From Lachnospira sp. (lineage in GTDB: Bacteria > Bacillota > Clostridia > Lachnospirales > Lachnospiraceae): a stretch of 64,000 nt of DNA. Within the stretch, counting starts at the first letter, position 1. Every line of letters begins with the position of its first letter. Positions 29,346-37,323 of the stretch are shown in pieces. The stretch is from positions 62,001 through 126,000 of the forward strand of contig JAGATQ010000039.1 of assembly GCA_017621205.1 (NCBI GenBank), in the 5' to 3' direction. The position numbers and the translations under genes are program-made. Under the pieces are notes generated by a model. It searched no databases. It worked only from the letters and a program-made list of their open reading frames with translations, and was not told where the DNA came from.

Positions 29346-29636
29346 GGTTGGCATATCCGTTGCTATTTGTTATAAGTTATGATGATTCTGATAAATAATT
29401 AATTTTACAGGTTTATATCAGGTGATATTCTCGACAGGTAAGATGGAATTATTTAGAATAAAACTTGAACTAATTGAAAACGCTAACCCCCAGCTATGCT
29501 GGGAAGAATTGGGTAAGTGAAAACAATTGGTAATATAACGGACGAAGTAGTACAGAAATACTTCAGGGAGTTTTCGATATGGTAAATATGATAATAGGAT
29601 AGGGTTATAACGAGGGGAGGAAGTAGTAAATGTCCT
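29338..29636. other. Gap of about 300 bases without a recognisable gene
   Basis: AT-rich sequence between the valS terminator and the small membrane gene. A minor hairpin (CCCAGC/GCTGGG near 29487-29502) is visible. I see no promoter of good quality, no open frame and no repeat copy; it could be decayed coding sequence. Confidence 0.4.
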
Positions 29637-29891
29637 GTGATAGAATTCTTTTATCAAGATAAACGCTATGAAATTACAGACACAACTTATCTTCTTTTTT
29701 ATCAAAATCTTAAGTTAGGTGATGTTATGACTGTTTGTTTTAATCCAGATGTAAATGAAAATGTAGTTATAATTAAACGAGGAAAATATAATATTGAAAC
29801 GTTAGCTTGGTTATATATGCTAGTTTTAGGTTTATTCTGTCTGGCAGCAACAATAATAGTGACAATTTGGTTTGTTATAACATATTTTTAA
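29637..29891 (+). CDS. Small membrane protein, hypothetical
   Basis: 84 residues from a GTG with GAGGGGAGG upstream; a stop at 29595 in the same frame excludes a longer form. The first 50 residues look like a small beta-rich soluble part (FYQDKRYEIT...LKLGDVMTVCFNP). One long hydrophobic helix follows (about 57-82). The layout recalls the C-terminal half of DUF3592-type proteins, but I cannot assign a family. It may be a fragment of a decayed gene. Confidence 0.45.
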   Translation: MIEFFYQDKRYEITDTTYLLFYQNLKLGDVMTVCFNPDVNENVVIIKRGKYNIETLAWLYMLVLGLFCLAATIIVTIWFVITYF

Positions 29892-30190
29892 TCAAAAAGC
29901 TGTAATCCGACAGAGATAGCAGTATGATTTCTATGTGGAAGGAAAAGGCTGGTGTGTGACTAGATGGTGGTAACATTTTAAGAAGTGTGTGGTTGGCTTG
30001 AATGTAATGAAAAAAAGAAATATACCAAGCTGTTTCGTAAGGGGGGCTTGAGTAAAAAGATAAAAATTAAGGAATCAAAAAAGTGGTAATACCGTAATAT
30101 TTTTTCGCAAATGGTAAAACCTAATCAAAAAAGAATTGCAACCGTCTGGGTGAAGAAACGGTGTGCCGTAATGATTAGGGAGGTAGTTCA
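29892..30190. other. Leader region of the FAD oxidoreductase, possible structured RNA
   Basis: No open frame. The last 100 or so bases can fold: CCTAATC (30119-30125) can pair with GATTAGG near 30173-30179, enclosing an ACCGT/ACGGT hairpin (about 30140-30162), and the ribosome site follows directly. This is compatible with a cis-regulatory leader but matches no riboswitch I recognise. Confidence 0.3.
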
Positions 30191-31486
30191 ATGAGCAAGC
30201 GGGTAATTATCATAGGAAATGGAGTGGCAGGCTTTACTGCGGCAGCGACCATCAGGGAGCATGACAGTGAGACAGAGATTATCCTTATGACAAGGGAAAC
30301 AGAGCGGTTTTACAACCGGATGATGCTTTCTAAGGCATTGTCATCAGAAGAATTGTTAGATGATATTTACATGGAGACGGATAGCTGGTATGAGGAGCAT
30401 AGAGTGACTACCATGCTTGCCTGTGATGTGATACGGATTGAAGCAAAGGAAAAAAGTATTGTGTTTCAGGATTTATCTGTTCCTAAGGAGAAGCAGAGTA
30501 ATAAAAAAATGAAGTATGACGCATTAATCTATGCTCTGGGAGCTCAGGCATTTTGTCCGGATATTCCCGGAATGAACCAAAGAGGGGTAGGGGTACTTCG
30601 CTCGATTGAGGATGCTAAGAGGGCACAGGAACAGCTTAAGGAAGCGAAGCATGTAGTAGTGATTGGTGGCGGTATTCTTGGACTGGAAATGGCATGGCAG
30701 TGTAAGGCGGCTGGAAAACAGGTTTCCGTTGTGGAAGCGGCAGACCGGTTAATGGAAAAACAGTTGGATGAGGAGGGAAGCACCTTTTTACAGCATTTGT
30801 TACATGATGAGGGTATTAATGTATATTGTGGCAGAACAGTAATGGAACTGGTCATGGGACAGGATACTGCAAGGGTTTCGGGAATGGTAATTGCCGATAA
30901 GGTAGAAACTACGATAGAGCATGAACAGGCGGTGCTTGAGGAGGATAGGGCAATGCAGCAGAGTATTCCCTGTGATATGGTGCTGGTTGCCTGTGGCATC
31001 ACATTAAATACGAAGGTGGCTTTGGATAGTGGATTAGCAGTGAAAAAGGGTGTCGTAGTGGATGAAAAGATGAACACCAGTGTGGAGGGTATTTTTGCTT
31101 GTGGTGACTGTGCAGAATCAAAGGAGGAAGGAGTTGGCCATGGCTTGTGGGGAGAGGCAAAGGCGATGGGAGAGACTGCTGGAAAAAATGTGGTTTCTTA
31201 TCTGAAGGGAGAGAACCAGACTGCTATCTATCATGAAGATAGAGTAGCATTTTACTTCAAGGCTTTAGATACCGTACTATTTTCAATTGGACAGATTGAG
31301 GTGAGAGAGGAAAGTCTGAACGAGTGGGCGATTGAGAAGGGAATTACCCATCAGGAATGTCGGGATGCTTCCGCCGGAACCTACGAGAAGTATTATTATC
31401 ATAAGGATGAACTAATTGGGGCAATTCTGATTGGAGTACCGGATAAAATTCCTGAGGTCAATGAACGAATTGGCGTGCTAAAGTAG
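30191..31486 (+). CDS. NAD(P)/FAD-dependent oxidoreductase (rubredoxin reductase-like)
   Basis: 431-residue two-dinucleotide-binding-domain flavoprotein. The FAD motif is IIGNGVAGFTAA at residues 5-16, the NAD(P) motif is VVVIGGGILGLE near 156-167, and the second FAD segment is GIFACGDCAE near 300. The order matches rubredoxin/nitrite-reductase-type NADH oxidoreductases. No redox-active CxxC of thioredoxin reductases is seen. A likely role is electron transfer to rubredoxin-like partners or oxygen/peroxide defence. It faces a TetR gene whose end overlaps its own by 29 bases. Substrate unknown. Confidence 0.8.
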   Translation: MSKRVIIIGNGVAGFTAAATIREHDSETEIILMTRETERFYNRMMLSKALSSEELLDDIYMETDSWYEEHRVTTMLACDVIRIEAKEKSIVFQDLSVPKEKQSNKKMKYDALIYALGAQAFCPDIPGMNQRGVGVLRSIEDAKRAQEQLKEAKHVVVIGGGILGLEMAWQCKAAGKQVSVVEAADRLMEKQLDEEGSTFLQHLLHDEGINVYCGRTVMELVMGQDTARVSGMVIADKVETTIEHEQAVLEEDRAMQQSIPCDMVLVACGITLNTKVALDSGLAVKKGVVVDEKMNTSVEGIFACGDCAESKEEGVGHGLWGEAKAMGETAGKNVVSYLKGENQTAIYHEDRVAFYFKALDTVLFSIGQIEVREESLNEWAIEKGITHQECRDASAGTYEKYYYHKDELIGAILIGVPDKIPEVNERIGVLK

Positions 31487-32015
31487 CTACTAAAGTTTCG
31501 AGCATAATTGCCATTTTTTGTGCCAACTGCGGAATCGTGATTTGGGAACCACCCCGAATCCATTCAATAAAGACATTGTAGATACCACCGGAAATAAATA
31601 AACATTGTAGCTTTAAAATATCAGGATTAAGGTTTTGATAGGAGAGGAAGATTTCTGAAATCATATCAAATATATCTAGTAAAATGTAAGACCGATTACA
31701 GGATACCAGATGATTGATAAAATCTGGCGAGAAATAGATGCCCTCCAATAAGAAAGTCAATAAGATAGTAGTATTTTCAAGGCTCTTCGGATTGGAGAGC
31801 TTTTTGTAATTGGCAATAAAATTTTCTTTAAATATAGTAGTTAATAAATCATCAATCGAATGAAAATATTTATAAAAGGTAACCCGTGCCACCCCTGCCC
31901 GTTTGCATATATCCGTTACTGTAATGTCCTGATAATGGGAAGAACAAAATAATTGTATGGTAGCATCCATAATACTTTCCTGTGATAATATACTATCCCT
32001 TCTTGCTTTTTTCAT
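31458..32015 (-). CDS. TetR-family transcriptional regulator
   Basis: 185 residues. The N-terminal helix-turn-helix is typical: ATIQLFCSSHYQDITVTDICKRAGVARVTFYKYF at residues 18-51. The C-terminal ligand-binding helices are diverged. The ATG ending at 32015 has an AAAGGA site. A palindrome upstream overlaps its own promoter, suggesting autorepression. The gene converges on the oxidoreductase and overlaps its 3' end by 29 bases; whether it controls that gene cannot be told from the sequence. Confidence 0.85.
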   Translation of the reverse strand: MKKARRDSILSQESIMDATIQLFCSSHYQDITVTDICKRAGVARVTFYKYFHSIDDLLTTIFKENFIANYKKLSNPKSLENTTILLTFLLEGIYFSPDFINHLVSCNRSYILLDIFDMISEIFLSYQNLNPDILKLQCLFISGGIYNVFIEWIRGGSQITIPQLAQKMAIMLETLVATLARQFVH

Positions 32016-32057
32016 ACTTCCATCCTTTCTCAGTAAAGTATAATAGTAACACGAACA

Positions 32058-32079
32058 AAAGTGAAAATGTGTTCACTTT
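32058..32079. promoter_or_regulatory. Palindromic operator, probably for the TetR regulator
   Basis: AAAGTGAA and TTCACTTT are perfect inverted half-sites with a six-base spacer. On the minus strand the adjacent repeat overlaps a TTCACT -35, 17 bases from a TATACT -10 that would drive the TetR gene. Blocking this promoter is the usual mode for autoregulated TetR proteins. Confidence 0.6.
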
Positions 32080-32198
32080 AGAAGCAAAAATCGACATTTT
32101 TCTTGTGTGTTTCCTTGAATCGTTATATAATCAATAAAACTAACAGATGTTAACAATATTTATATACCATGTTTGCTTTTTTGTCAATTAATATACAT

Positions 32199-32413
32199 AT
32201 ACTATGATGTTGGGGTCAAAAGGTGTTTTGCCCCCAACTGATGCCACGGATTGCTCCGTTGTTTCACAACTCCTGCAATCCTGCAAACATTTGAAATCCG
32301 CTAATTTACTGCGTAAATTGCTCCTTTCTCATGTTTGTCGGGTCCCAAGTTCAAATGCCTTATCATGCAAGCATGAACGGCATATTAACCTTTTGACTCT
32401 GGCATCATATTAT
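32199..32413 (+). repeat. Second type of structured palindromic element
   Basis: About 215 bp bounded by 22-26-bp arms (about 32199-32224 with 32388-32413) that pair throughout the inner 22 bp only if G-U pairs are allowed, which is typical of RNA. Nested inside are CAAACAT/ATGTTTG, AATTTAC/GTAAATT, CGGA/TCCG and a long ATGCC...GGCAT hairpin with CATGC/GCATG. It shares no obvious sequence with the four-copy element. An open frame runs through it into the next gene but is not credible coding sequence. Confidence 0.6.
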
Positions 32414-32440
32414 AGTATTGGGATAAAAGGGGATGTTATT

Positions 32441-33085
32441 ATGTTAGATGGATATCATATTACTACATATGCTATTATGCTGGCAGTCATTTCGTTTGGT
32501 GGTTTTGTCGTGGAAAATATCTGGCTTGCTTTGACAAAGGGATTTATTGATAACCGGAATATGTGTGCTCCATTTTTAATAGGTTATGGCATGCTGGTGC
32601 TTGGTTTCTATTTTTTATTTGGGACGCCGCAGAAAGTGAAATTTTTTGGAAAAGTGGTTCCGATTGTAAATCGTATGCTGCGATTCCTTCTTTATTTTAT
32701 AATCGCATTCTTTGTGGTGAGTATATGCGAGGTGCTTTTAGGGACGATAGCAGAGTGGATTTGTAAAGTGGAGGTATGGAATTATACAAGATTGCCACTG
32801 CATTTTACTAAATACACTTCTGTTCCAACCAGTACCGGATTTGCCATGATTATTATGGTGGTAATGCATAAGCTGTTTTTTCCAATCATGAATGTAATTG
32901 AGGGCTTGGACGAATCAGTGGCAGTACTATTAGCGGCTGGCTTGATGGTGGTGATGATTGTTGATTTTACCTTCAATGTTATTCGTCTGGCACGCACGAA
33001 TGAATTGACTCAATTATGGAGAATTGATATAAAATGGGGGAAGGCGGGCAAAAAAAGCGGTAACGAAAACTATTCGTATCTGTAA
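32441..33085 (+). CDS. Putative ABC transporter permease-like membrane protein (CmpB/DUF1113 type)
   Basis: 214-residue integral membrane protein with about five to six helices. The N-terminal helix and segments such as NMCAPFLIGYGMLVLGF match the 'putative ABC transporter type IV' family (from memory of Pfam ABC_trans_CmpB), common in Firmicutes and without an adjacent ATPase. The ATG at 32441 follows AAAAGGGGA. A longer frame begins at 32204 but would translate the structured repeat, so it is rejected. No ATPase or substrate-binding partner lies nearby, so transport is unproven. Confidence 0.7.
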   Translation: MLDGYHITTYAIMLAVISFGGFVVENIWLALTKGFIDNRNMCAPFLIGYGMLVLGFYFLFGTPQKVKFFGKVVPIVNRMLRFLLYFIIAFFVVSICEVLLGTIAEWICKVEVWNYTRLPLHFTKYTSVPTSTGFAMIIMVVMHKLFFPIMNVIEGLDESVAVLLAAGLMVVMIVDFTFNVIRLARTNELTQLWRIDIKWGKAGKKSGNENYSYL

Positions 33086-33204
33086 GAACCAAATAAGATT
33101 TTCCTCAAAAAATTAACAAATTTTAAATACAGGAACTCTGCAATTTTTGGCAATCATACTATAGTAAATAAAATTATATTCATGATGAACTATATTTATA
33201 ATAG

Positions 33205-33233
33205 TTGACAATATAAGTGGATGATGATAACAT
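33205..33233 (+). promoter_or_regulatory. Probable promoter of the toxin-like gene
   Basis: TTGACA at 33205-33210 and TAACAT at 33228-33233 are 17 bases apart, 35 bases before the ATG at 33269. Confidence 0.5.
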
Positions 33234-33268
33234 TTGAAAAATGTCAAAATGTTAGAAGGAGATTTATC

Positions 33269-36200
33269 ATGAATAGGAAATCATTGAAAAAAGCCATTGC
33301 ACAAATTTTAATCTTTACACTTCTAATCGGCAGCATTCCTTTACAGCCAGCCGTTGCACAATCCATGAAAACCAAACAATTTCAATCTGGCAATGCCCTC
33401 ATAACAATAGCCCTGCAGAATCAATGGGAAAACGGGTATATTGCTCACGTTACCATACAAAACGAAGGTGAAAAGCCTATAAATAATTGGGGCTTGGAGG
33501 CGGAGATAAACGGAACGATAGATAATGTGTGGAATGCCAACCTCTCTGGGAATCATCAGAAGGGTGTCGCAATTCTTGTCAATGCAGGCTGGAACCGAAC
33601 GATACAAGCAGGGCAAAGTGCTACGATAGGTATTAAGGTAGAACAGGCTTCCTTTGATGATTTTGCTTCCATTTTGCTGACCCAGAGCAAGGAGCAGACA
33701 CAGGATGATGGCTATGCCATAGAATATAGTATTACCAGCCAATGGAATCACCATGCCATCGTGGAAGCCAGCATACATAACACTGGTAAAGCAGCAATCA
33801 CAGACTGGAAGCTAGCTTTTCAGTTAGATGGGAAAATTACCAATATTTGGAATGCGGTTGTTGAAAGCAGGGATGGGCAGCAGTATACGATAAATAATCA
33901 AGGTTATAATGCAGTAATAGCTCCTGCTTCGGTTGTTTCGTTTGGTATGGAAATAGAGTATCCTGTTCCTTTGATAGAGCCTCCTGTTAACGGGCAGTTA
34001 AAGAGCCAGAATTTGCAGGATAATCAACAGGAAGGTAGTAAAGATAACAATAAGGATGAGCAGCCGGATATAGACTGGAATGACCCGACTGATACCGACA
34101 AGGATGGGCTTACAGACGTATTAGAGCAATACCGGTATTTTACGGATATGCACAAAGCAGATACAGACGAAGATGGTTTAAAGGATGGATATGAGGTAGA
34201 AATCGGGACGGACCCTACACTCCCCGACACGGATGAGGACGGTCTGACGGACGGAGAAGAAACCAGCACCTATCAGACGAATCCAACAGAGGAGGATACA
34301 GATAAGGACGGATTGCCGGATGGGGATGAAATTGTTCTTGGCTTAGAGCCGCTTAATAGAGATACAGATGGAAATGGATGCCCGGATGGAGAGGAATACA
34401 TCTCCCAAACCATAGCGAGCGATAACATAGATAGTGAGCTTAATGAAAATAATGACGCCATTCCAAGTAAGATAGAGCTTAAAGCAAGGGGTAATATCAA
34501 CCGGGATACATACATAGCAGAATATGATGGGAGCTTAGCACAGGATAATCCTGCCTGCATAGGGAAGCCCATTCTTTTAGAGGAGTTGGAAGTACAATCA
34601 GGAACTCTCCAATTTACCCTGTCAGAACAATACGAGGTCACTCAATATCAAGTTGGAGGGGCATATACCAATGGATTACTGATATGTTATAATGATGGTG
34701 AGGGAGGGGACACGATTCCGTTAAAGACAAGCTATCATTCCAAAATGCACACACTCACGGCACCAATTAGTGAATGTGGAATTTATTTTGTCGTTGATAC
34801 GATAGAGTTATTTCATGGTTTGGGAATCAATCTGGAGGAAGCCGGAGCCATGCTTCCCAAAAACAAGGCAAGGGCAGCGAATATAACAGCTAGCACCAGC
34901 CTTAAAGCATCTGATACAACAGGCATACTTGAACAGGGGACAGTAAATAGTAAGGCAGATATTATATTTGTAATAGATACAACAGAATCCATGGATTATT
35001 ATATTAATAACGTAAAATATAACCTAAGTGCATTTGTCGACGAATTAAAGACCTATCACGTTGCTGCTAATTTTGCCTTGGTTGAATTTAAGGACATCAC
35101 TGCAGACGGAACATCCTCCACCAAGGTTAGAAAAAATGGGACATCCTGCTGGAGTGCCAATGTTGAGAAATTCAAGAAGCATATTGGAGGTCTGAAAATA
35201 AAAGGAGGTGGAGATTATCCGGAAACTCCTATTGATGCGTTAGAAAAAGCAAGGCGGATAAAGAAGCATAAAACTGCAGAGAAGCATATTATACTTATCA
35301 CAGATGAAATATATAAAACAGATAACAGCTATGGAATCAAAGATATGGAGGAAATGATACAGCTTTTGAAACAGGACGGCATCACTGTCTCTGTCGTATC
35401 CCATGCTTATAGGAAAAATGATTACAAAAGCCTCTACCAGAAAACAGGGGGACGTTTTGCAGCAGTAGACCGGAATTTCAAGGATAACCTGTTAGGAATT
35501 GCAGATAGCATAGGAGAAGGAACAGAGCAGGGTTACTGGATAGCATTAGAAGGACTCGTGCCACAGGTTGTAAGGCTTGATGAGCAGCCAACGAAGGAGG
35601 GAAGTGCCGACACGGATGGAGACACTCTCTTAGACAGAGAAGAGCTGAAAAGTTTAACTCCCACAAAAAGCATTAGCACAGCCCCCTATTTAAAGGCATT
35701 AAACATTATGGCAGGAGGCAGCAGCACAAAGGTATATGTGTATGAATATACTAGCAAGCCCATGGAGCAGGACACGGACAATGATGGCATTAAGGATGGT
35801 AAAGACAACCGCCCCGATAAAAAGGGAATCTACTCAAAGAAAGAAAACAGGGTGGTGATTGGGGAGATGACAATTGTGTCGTGTTCAAATGGAAGTGGAC
35901 ACACTTTTCTGGTATATAAGAGTTATATAAAGACTACATTGGATTTTAGAAAATTTACTGGGGGATACAAGTATAAGACATGGGAGAAGAAAGACCCATG
36001 TAAGTACAAAATTAAATGCTCGCAGTATGTGTCATTGGGGAACGCGTGGGGAGCCTTATCGGGTGAAACGGATTTGGATGAGACAAAGGATGAATTAAAT
36101 GATGGGGATAACGCAGGTGTTTACTTTAATCGGGAGTTTGCTAAGGAACATACTGAGGAAAAAGCTATTTATGATAAAAATTGGGCTTATACAAGAGAAA

Positions 36201-36427
36201 TTTCACAATCCCAGCTAAAGAAAATAGTTAAAACCTATGAGGAGAAAAATTATTATAATTTATTTACTAATAATTGTACTCAAGTTGCAGTTAAGGCATG
36301 GAATAAAGCATATCCTAAAGATATTTTTTATCCTGCCGTTTTACCAATGAAATTAGAGGAAGAGATTCACCAGAGGATGGGAAGCTTTCAGTTTGATATG
36401 TCAAAGGAGGTACCCAATATTCGATGA
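33269..36427 (+). CDS. Secreted CBM2-like/TSP3/VWA protein with C-terminal papain-like (LRAT-type) domain; candidate polymorphic toxin
   Basis: 1052 residues with a signal peptide (about 1-31). Two CBM2-like beta domains (about 40-125 and 145-240) each have the W...NNW/TDW...WNA pattern. Calcium-type TSP3 repeats (about 268-385, many DTDxDGLxDG) follow, then a region of unknown fold. A VWA domain (about 560-740) has MIDAS-like DTTESM. More TSP3 units (about 775-853) precede a C-terminal domain with SGHTF (His878), NAGVYFN and FTNNCTQVAVKAW (Cys1003). A histidine before the cysteine is the permuted papain/LRAT-NlpC order. The ATG at 33269 has AGAAGGAG upstream. The stop overlaps the start of a small membrane gene that has a paralogue downstream. 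This fits a toxin-immunity layout, but enzymatic activity is inference. Confidence 0.75.
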   Translation: MNRKSLKKAIAQILIFTLLIGSIPLQPAVAQSMKTKQFQSGNALITIALQNQWENGYIAHVTIQNEGEKPINNWGLEAEINGTIDNVWNANLSGNHQKGVAILVNAGWNRTIQAGQSATIGIKVEQASFDDFASILLTQSKEQTQDDGYAIEYSITSQWNHHAIVEASIHNTGKAAITDWKLAFQLDGKITNIWNAVVESRDGQQYTINNQGYNAVIAPASVVSFGMEIEYPVPLIEPPVNGQLKSQNLQDNQQEGSKDNNKDEQPDIDWNDPTDTDKDGLTDVLEQYRYFTDMHKADTDEDGLKDGYEVEIGTDPTLPDTDEDGLTDGEETSTYQTNPTEEDTDKDGLPDGDEIVLGLEPLNRDTDGNGCPDGEEYISQTIASDNIDSELNENNDAIPSKIELKARGNINRDTYIAEYDGSLAQDNPACIGKPILLEELEVQSGTLQFTLSEQYEVTQYQVGGAYTNGLLICYNDGEGGDTIPLKTSYHSKMHTLTAPISECGIYFVVDTIELFHGLGINLEEAGAMLPKNKARAANITASTSLKASDTTGILEQGTVNSKADIIFVIDTTESMDYYINNVKYNLSAFVDELKTYHVAANFALVEFKDITADGTSSTKVRKNGTSCWSANVEKFKKHIGGLKIKGGGDYPETPIDALEKARRIKKHKTAEKHIILITDEIYKTDNSYGIKDMEEMIQLLKQDGITVSVVSHAYRKNDYKSLYQKTGGRFAAVDRNFKDNLLGIADSIGEGTEQGYWIALEGLVPQVVRLDEQPTKEGSADTDGDTLLDREELKSLTPTKSISTAPYLKALNIMAGGSSTKVYVYEYTSKPMEQDTDNDGIKDGKDNRPDKKGIYSKKENRVVIGEMTIVSCSNGSGHTFLVYKSYIKTTLDFRKFTGGYKYKTWEKKDPCKYKIKCSQYVSLGNAWGALSGETDLDETKDELNDGDNAGVYFNREFAKEHTEEKAIYDKNWAYTREISQSQLKKIVKTYEEKNYYNLFTNNCTQVAVKAWNKAYPKDIFYPAVLPMKLEEEIHQRMGSFQFDMSKEVPNIR

Positions 36428-36714
36428 AAAAAATATTAAAAAAATTGTTATTATCTATCTTGCTTCAATGCATTTGGATATATTATTACATAATGGCTTG
36501 TGTGATGAATGATGATATAAATTGGAAAGTAGATTGGTGGGTAACTTGGTTGCTTTCGTTTCTGATTTGTCTAATAGTGCAGGGAATTATATATAAAATA
36601 TATAAATGTAAACCGTTAGAGAATGAAAAACATAAAGATATTTATATGGGAGTAAATGGAGTATTTATTGTAATTGATGTGTTTTTGCTTTTTGTTGCTT
36701 CAGAAGTATTGTGA
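36424..36714 (+). CDS. Small membrane protein, candidate immunity protein 1
   Basis: 96 residues, three predicted membrane helices (about 8-28, 38-58 and 77-95) around a conserved GIIYKIYKCKPLENEKH segment. Its ATG overlaps the TGA of the toxin-like gene, and the ribosome site AAAGGAGG lies within the last toxin codons at an unusually long spacing. It is clearly homologous to the next gene. I know no named family. Position directly after a secreted effector-like protein suggests immunity. Confidence 0.65.
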   Translation: MKKILKKLLLSILLQCIWIYYYIMACVMNDDINWKVDWWVTWLLSFLICLIVQGIIYKIYKCKPLENEKHKDIYMGVNGVFIVIDVFLLFVASEVL

Positions 36715-36720
36715 CATAAG

Positions 36721-36756
36721 CTTTAATATAGCAAAGGAGGTACCCAATATCCGATG
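36721..36756 (+). repeat. Duplicate of the toxin gene's 3' end before immunity gene 2
   Basis: Read in frame, this stretch encodes FNIAKEVPNIR then TGA; the real toxin ends FDMSKEVPNIR then TGA at 36392-36427. In both copies the ATG of a small membrane gene overlaps the TGA. A third, decayed copy lies at about 37060-37098 with no intact gene after it. Confidence 0.8.
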
Positions 36757-37035
36757 AAAGGTTTAATTATAAAACTATTTTTATCTATATTAGCTCAGTT
36801 TTTATGGCTTTGTTCCTATATTATACTTATGACATCAAGCTGGGGTTCTTCCTATGTTGGTGCAGCAAAAGGAATATCATTTATTGGAAATTTGATTGCC
36901 ATAGGTATAGTATATAAAATATATAAAATTAACCCTTTGGATAATGAAAAATATAATAATATTTATATGAATGTTAATGGAATTATTGTTATGCTTTTAT
37001 TATTTTTTCATCTTCTCCCGATGGGAACTCTTTAG
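36754..37035 (+). CDS. Small membrane protein, candidate immunity protein 2
   Basis: 93 residues, with the same length and helix layout as the previous gene. They share LSIL.Q..W, GI.YKIYK..PL.NEK and IYM.VNG motifs. It is preceded by a copy of the toxin gene's last codons (see 36721-36756), so it arose by duplication of a tail-plus-immunity unit. The sequence between motifs has diverged considerably, consistent with different specificity. Confidence 0.65.
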   Translation: MKGLIIKLFLSILAQFLWLCSYIILMTSSWGSSYVGAAKGISFIGNLIAIGIVYKIYKINPLDNEKYNNIYMNVNGIIVMLLLFFHLLPMGTL

Positions 37036-37059
37036 GGTATCAAGATAGAAATAGGAAAT

Positions 37060-37098
37060 TAATAATATCAAAGGACGTATTTAATATCCAATCAAAAA
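37060..37098 (+). pseudogene. Decayed third copy of the toxin tail
   Basis: The stretch around TCAAAGGACGTATTTAATAT aligns with the toxin tail repeats at 36401 and 36731 but carries a stop and has lost the ATG. No third membrane gene follows; the terminator begins about 20 bases later. Confidence 0.55.
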
Positions 37099-37118
37099 TT
37101 AATATAAAATAACAGTGC

Positions 37119-37160
37119 AAAGACGCAAGGAACGTTAAATTGTAAACCTTGCGTCTTTTT
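37119..37160 (+). terminator. Intrinsic terminator of the toxin/immunity operon
   Basis: A 12-bp perfect stem (AAAGACGCAAGG with CCTTGCGTCTTT, 37119-37130 with 37147-37158) is followed by T residues. Confidence 0.85.
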
Positions 37161-37190
37161 TGTACTTCAAAGGAGAACAGGGTATTCCGC

Positions 37191-37219
37191 TTGAAAAAGA
37201 CAAGGTGGTATTATATAAT
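37191..37219 (+). promoter_or_regulatory. sigma-A promoter of the expansin gene
   Basis: TTGAAA at 37191-37196 and TATAAT at 37214-37219 are 17 bases apart, about 100 bases before the ATG. Confidence 0.65.
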
Positions 37220-37323
37220 ATTTACAGTTATACCAAGGGCGAATATATATGGTTTTGGGATTGGCAGATATATATTTTGTATTTGTCAGAGATGTTGGTT
37301 TGGTAGAAGGGAATGGGATTGTT

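Noticed and set aside
32204..32440. In-frame N-terminal extension of the CmpB-like gene
   Set aside because: It translates the structured palindrome and lacks a ribosome site; the ATG at 32441 has one and starts at the first membrane helix.
37165..37310. Start-less open frame between the immunity-operon terminator and the expansin gene
   Set aside because: It reads plausibly but has no start codon and overlaps the expansin promoter; chance is the simpler explanation.
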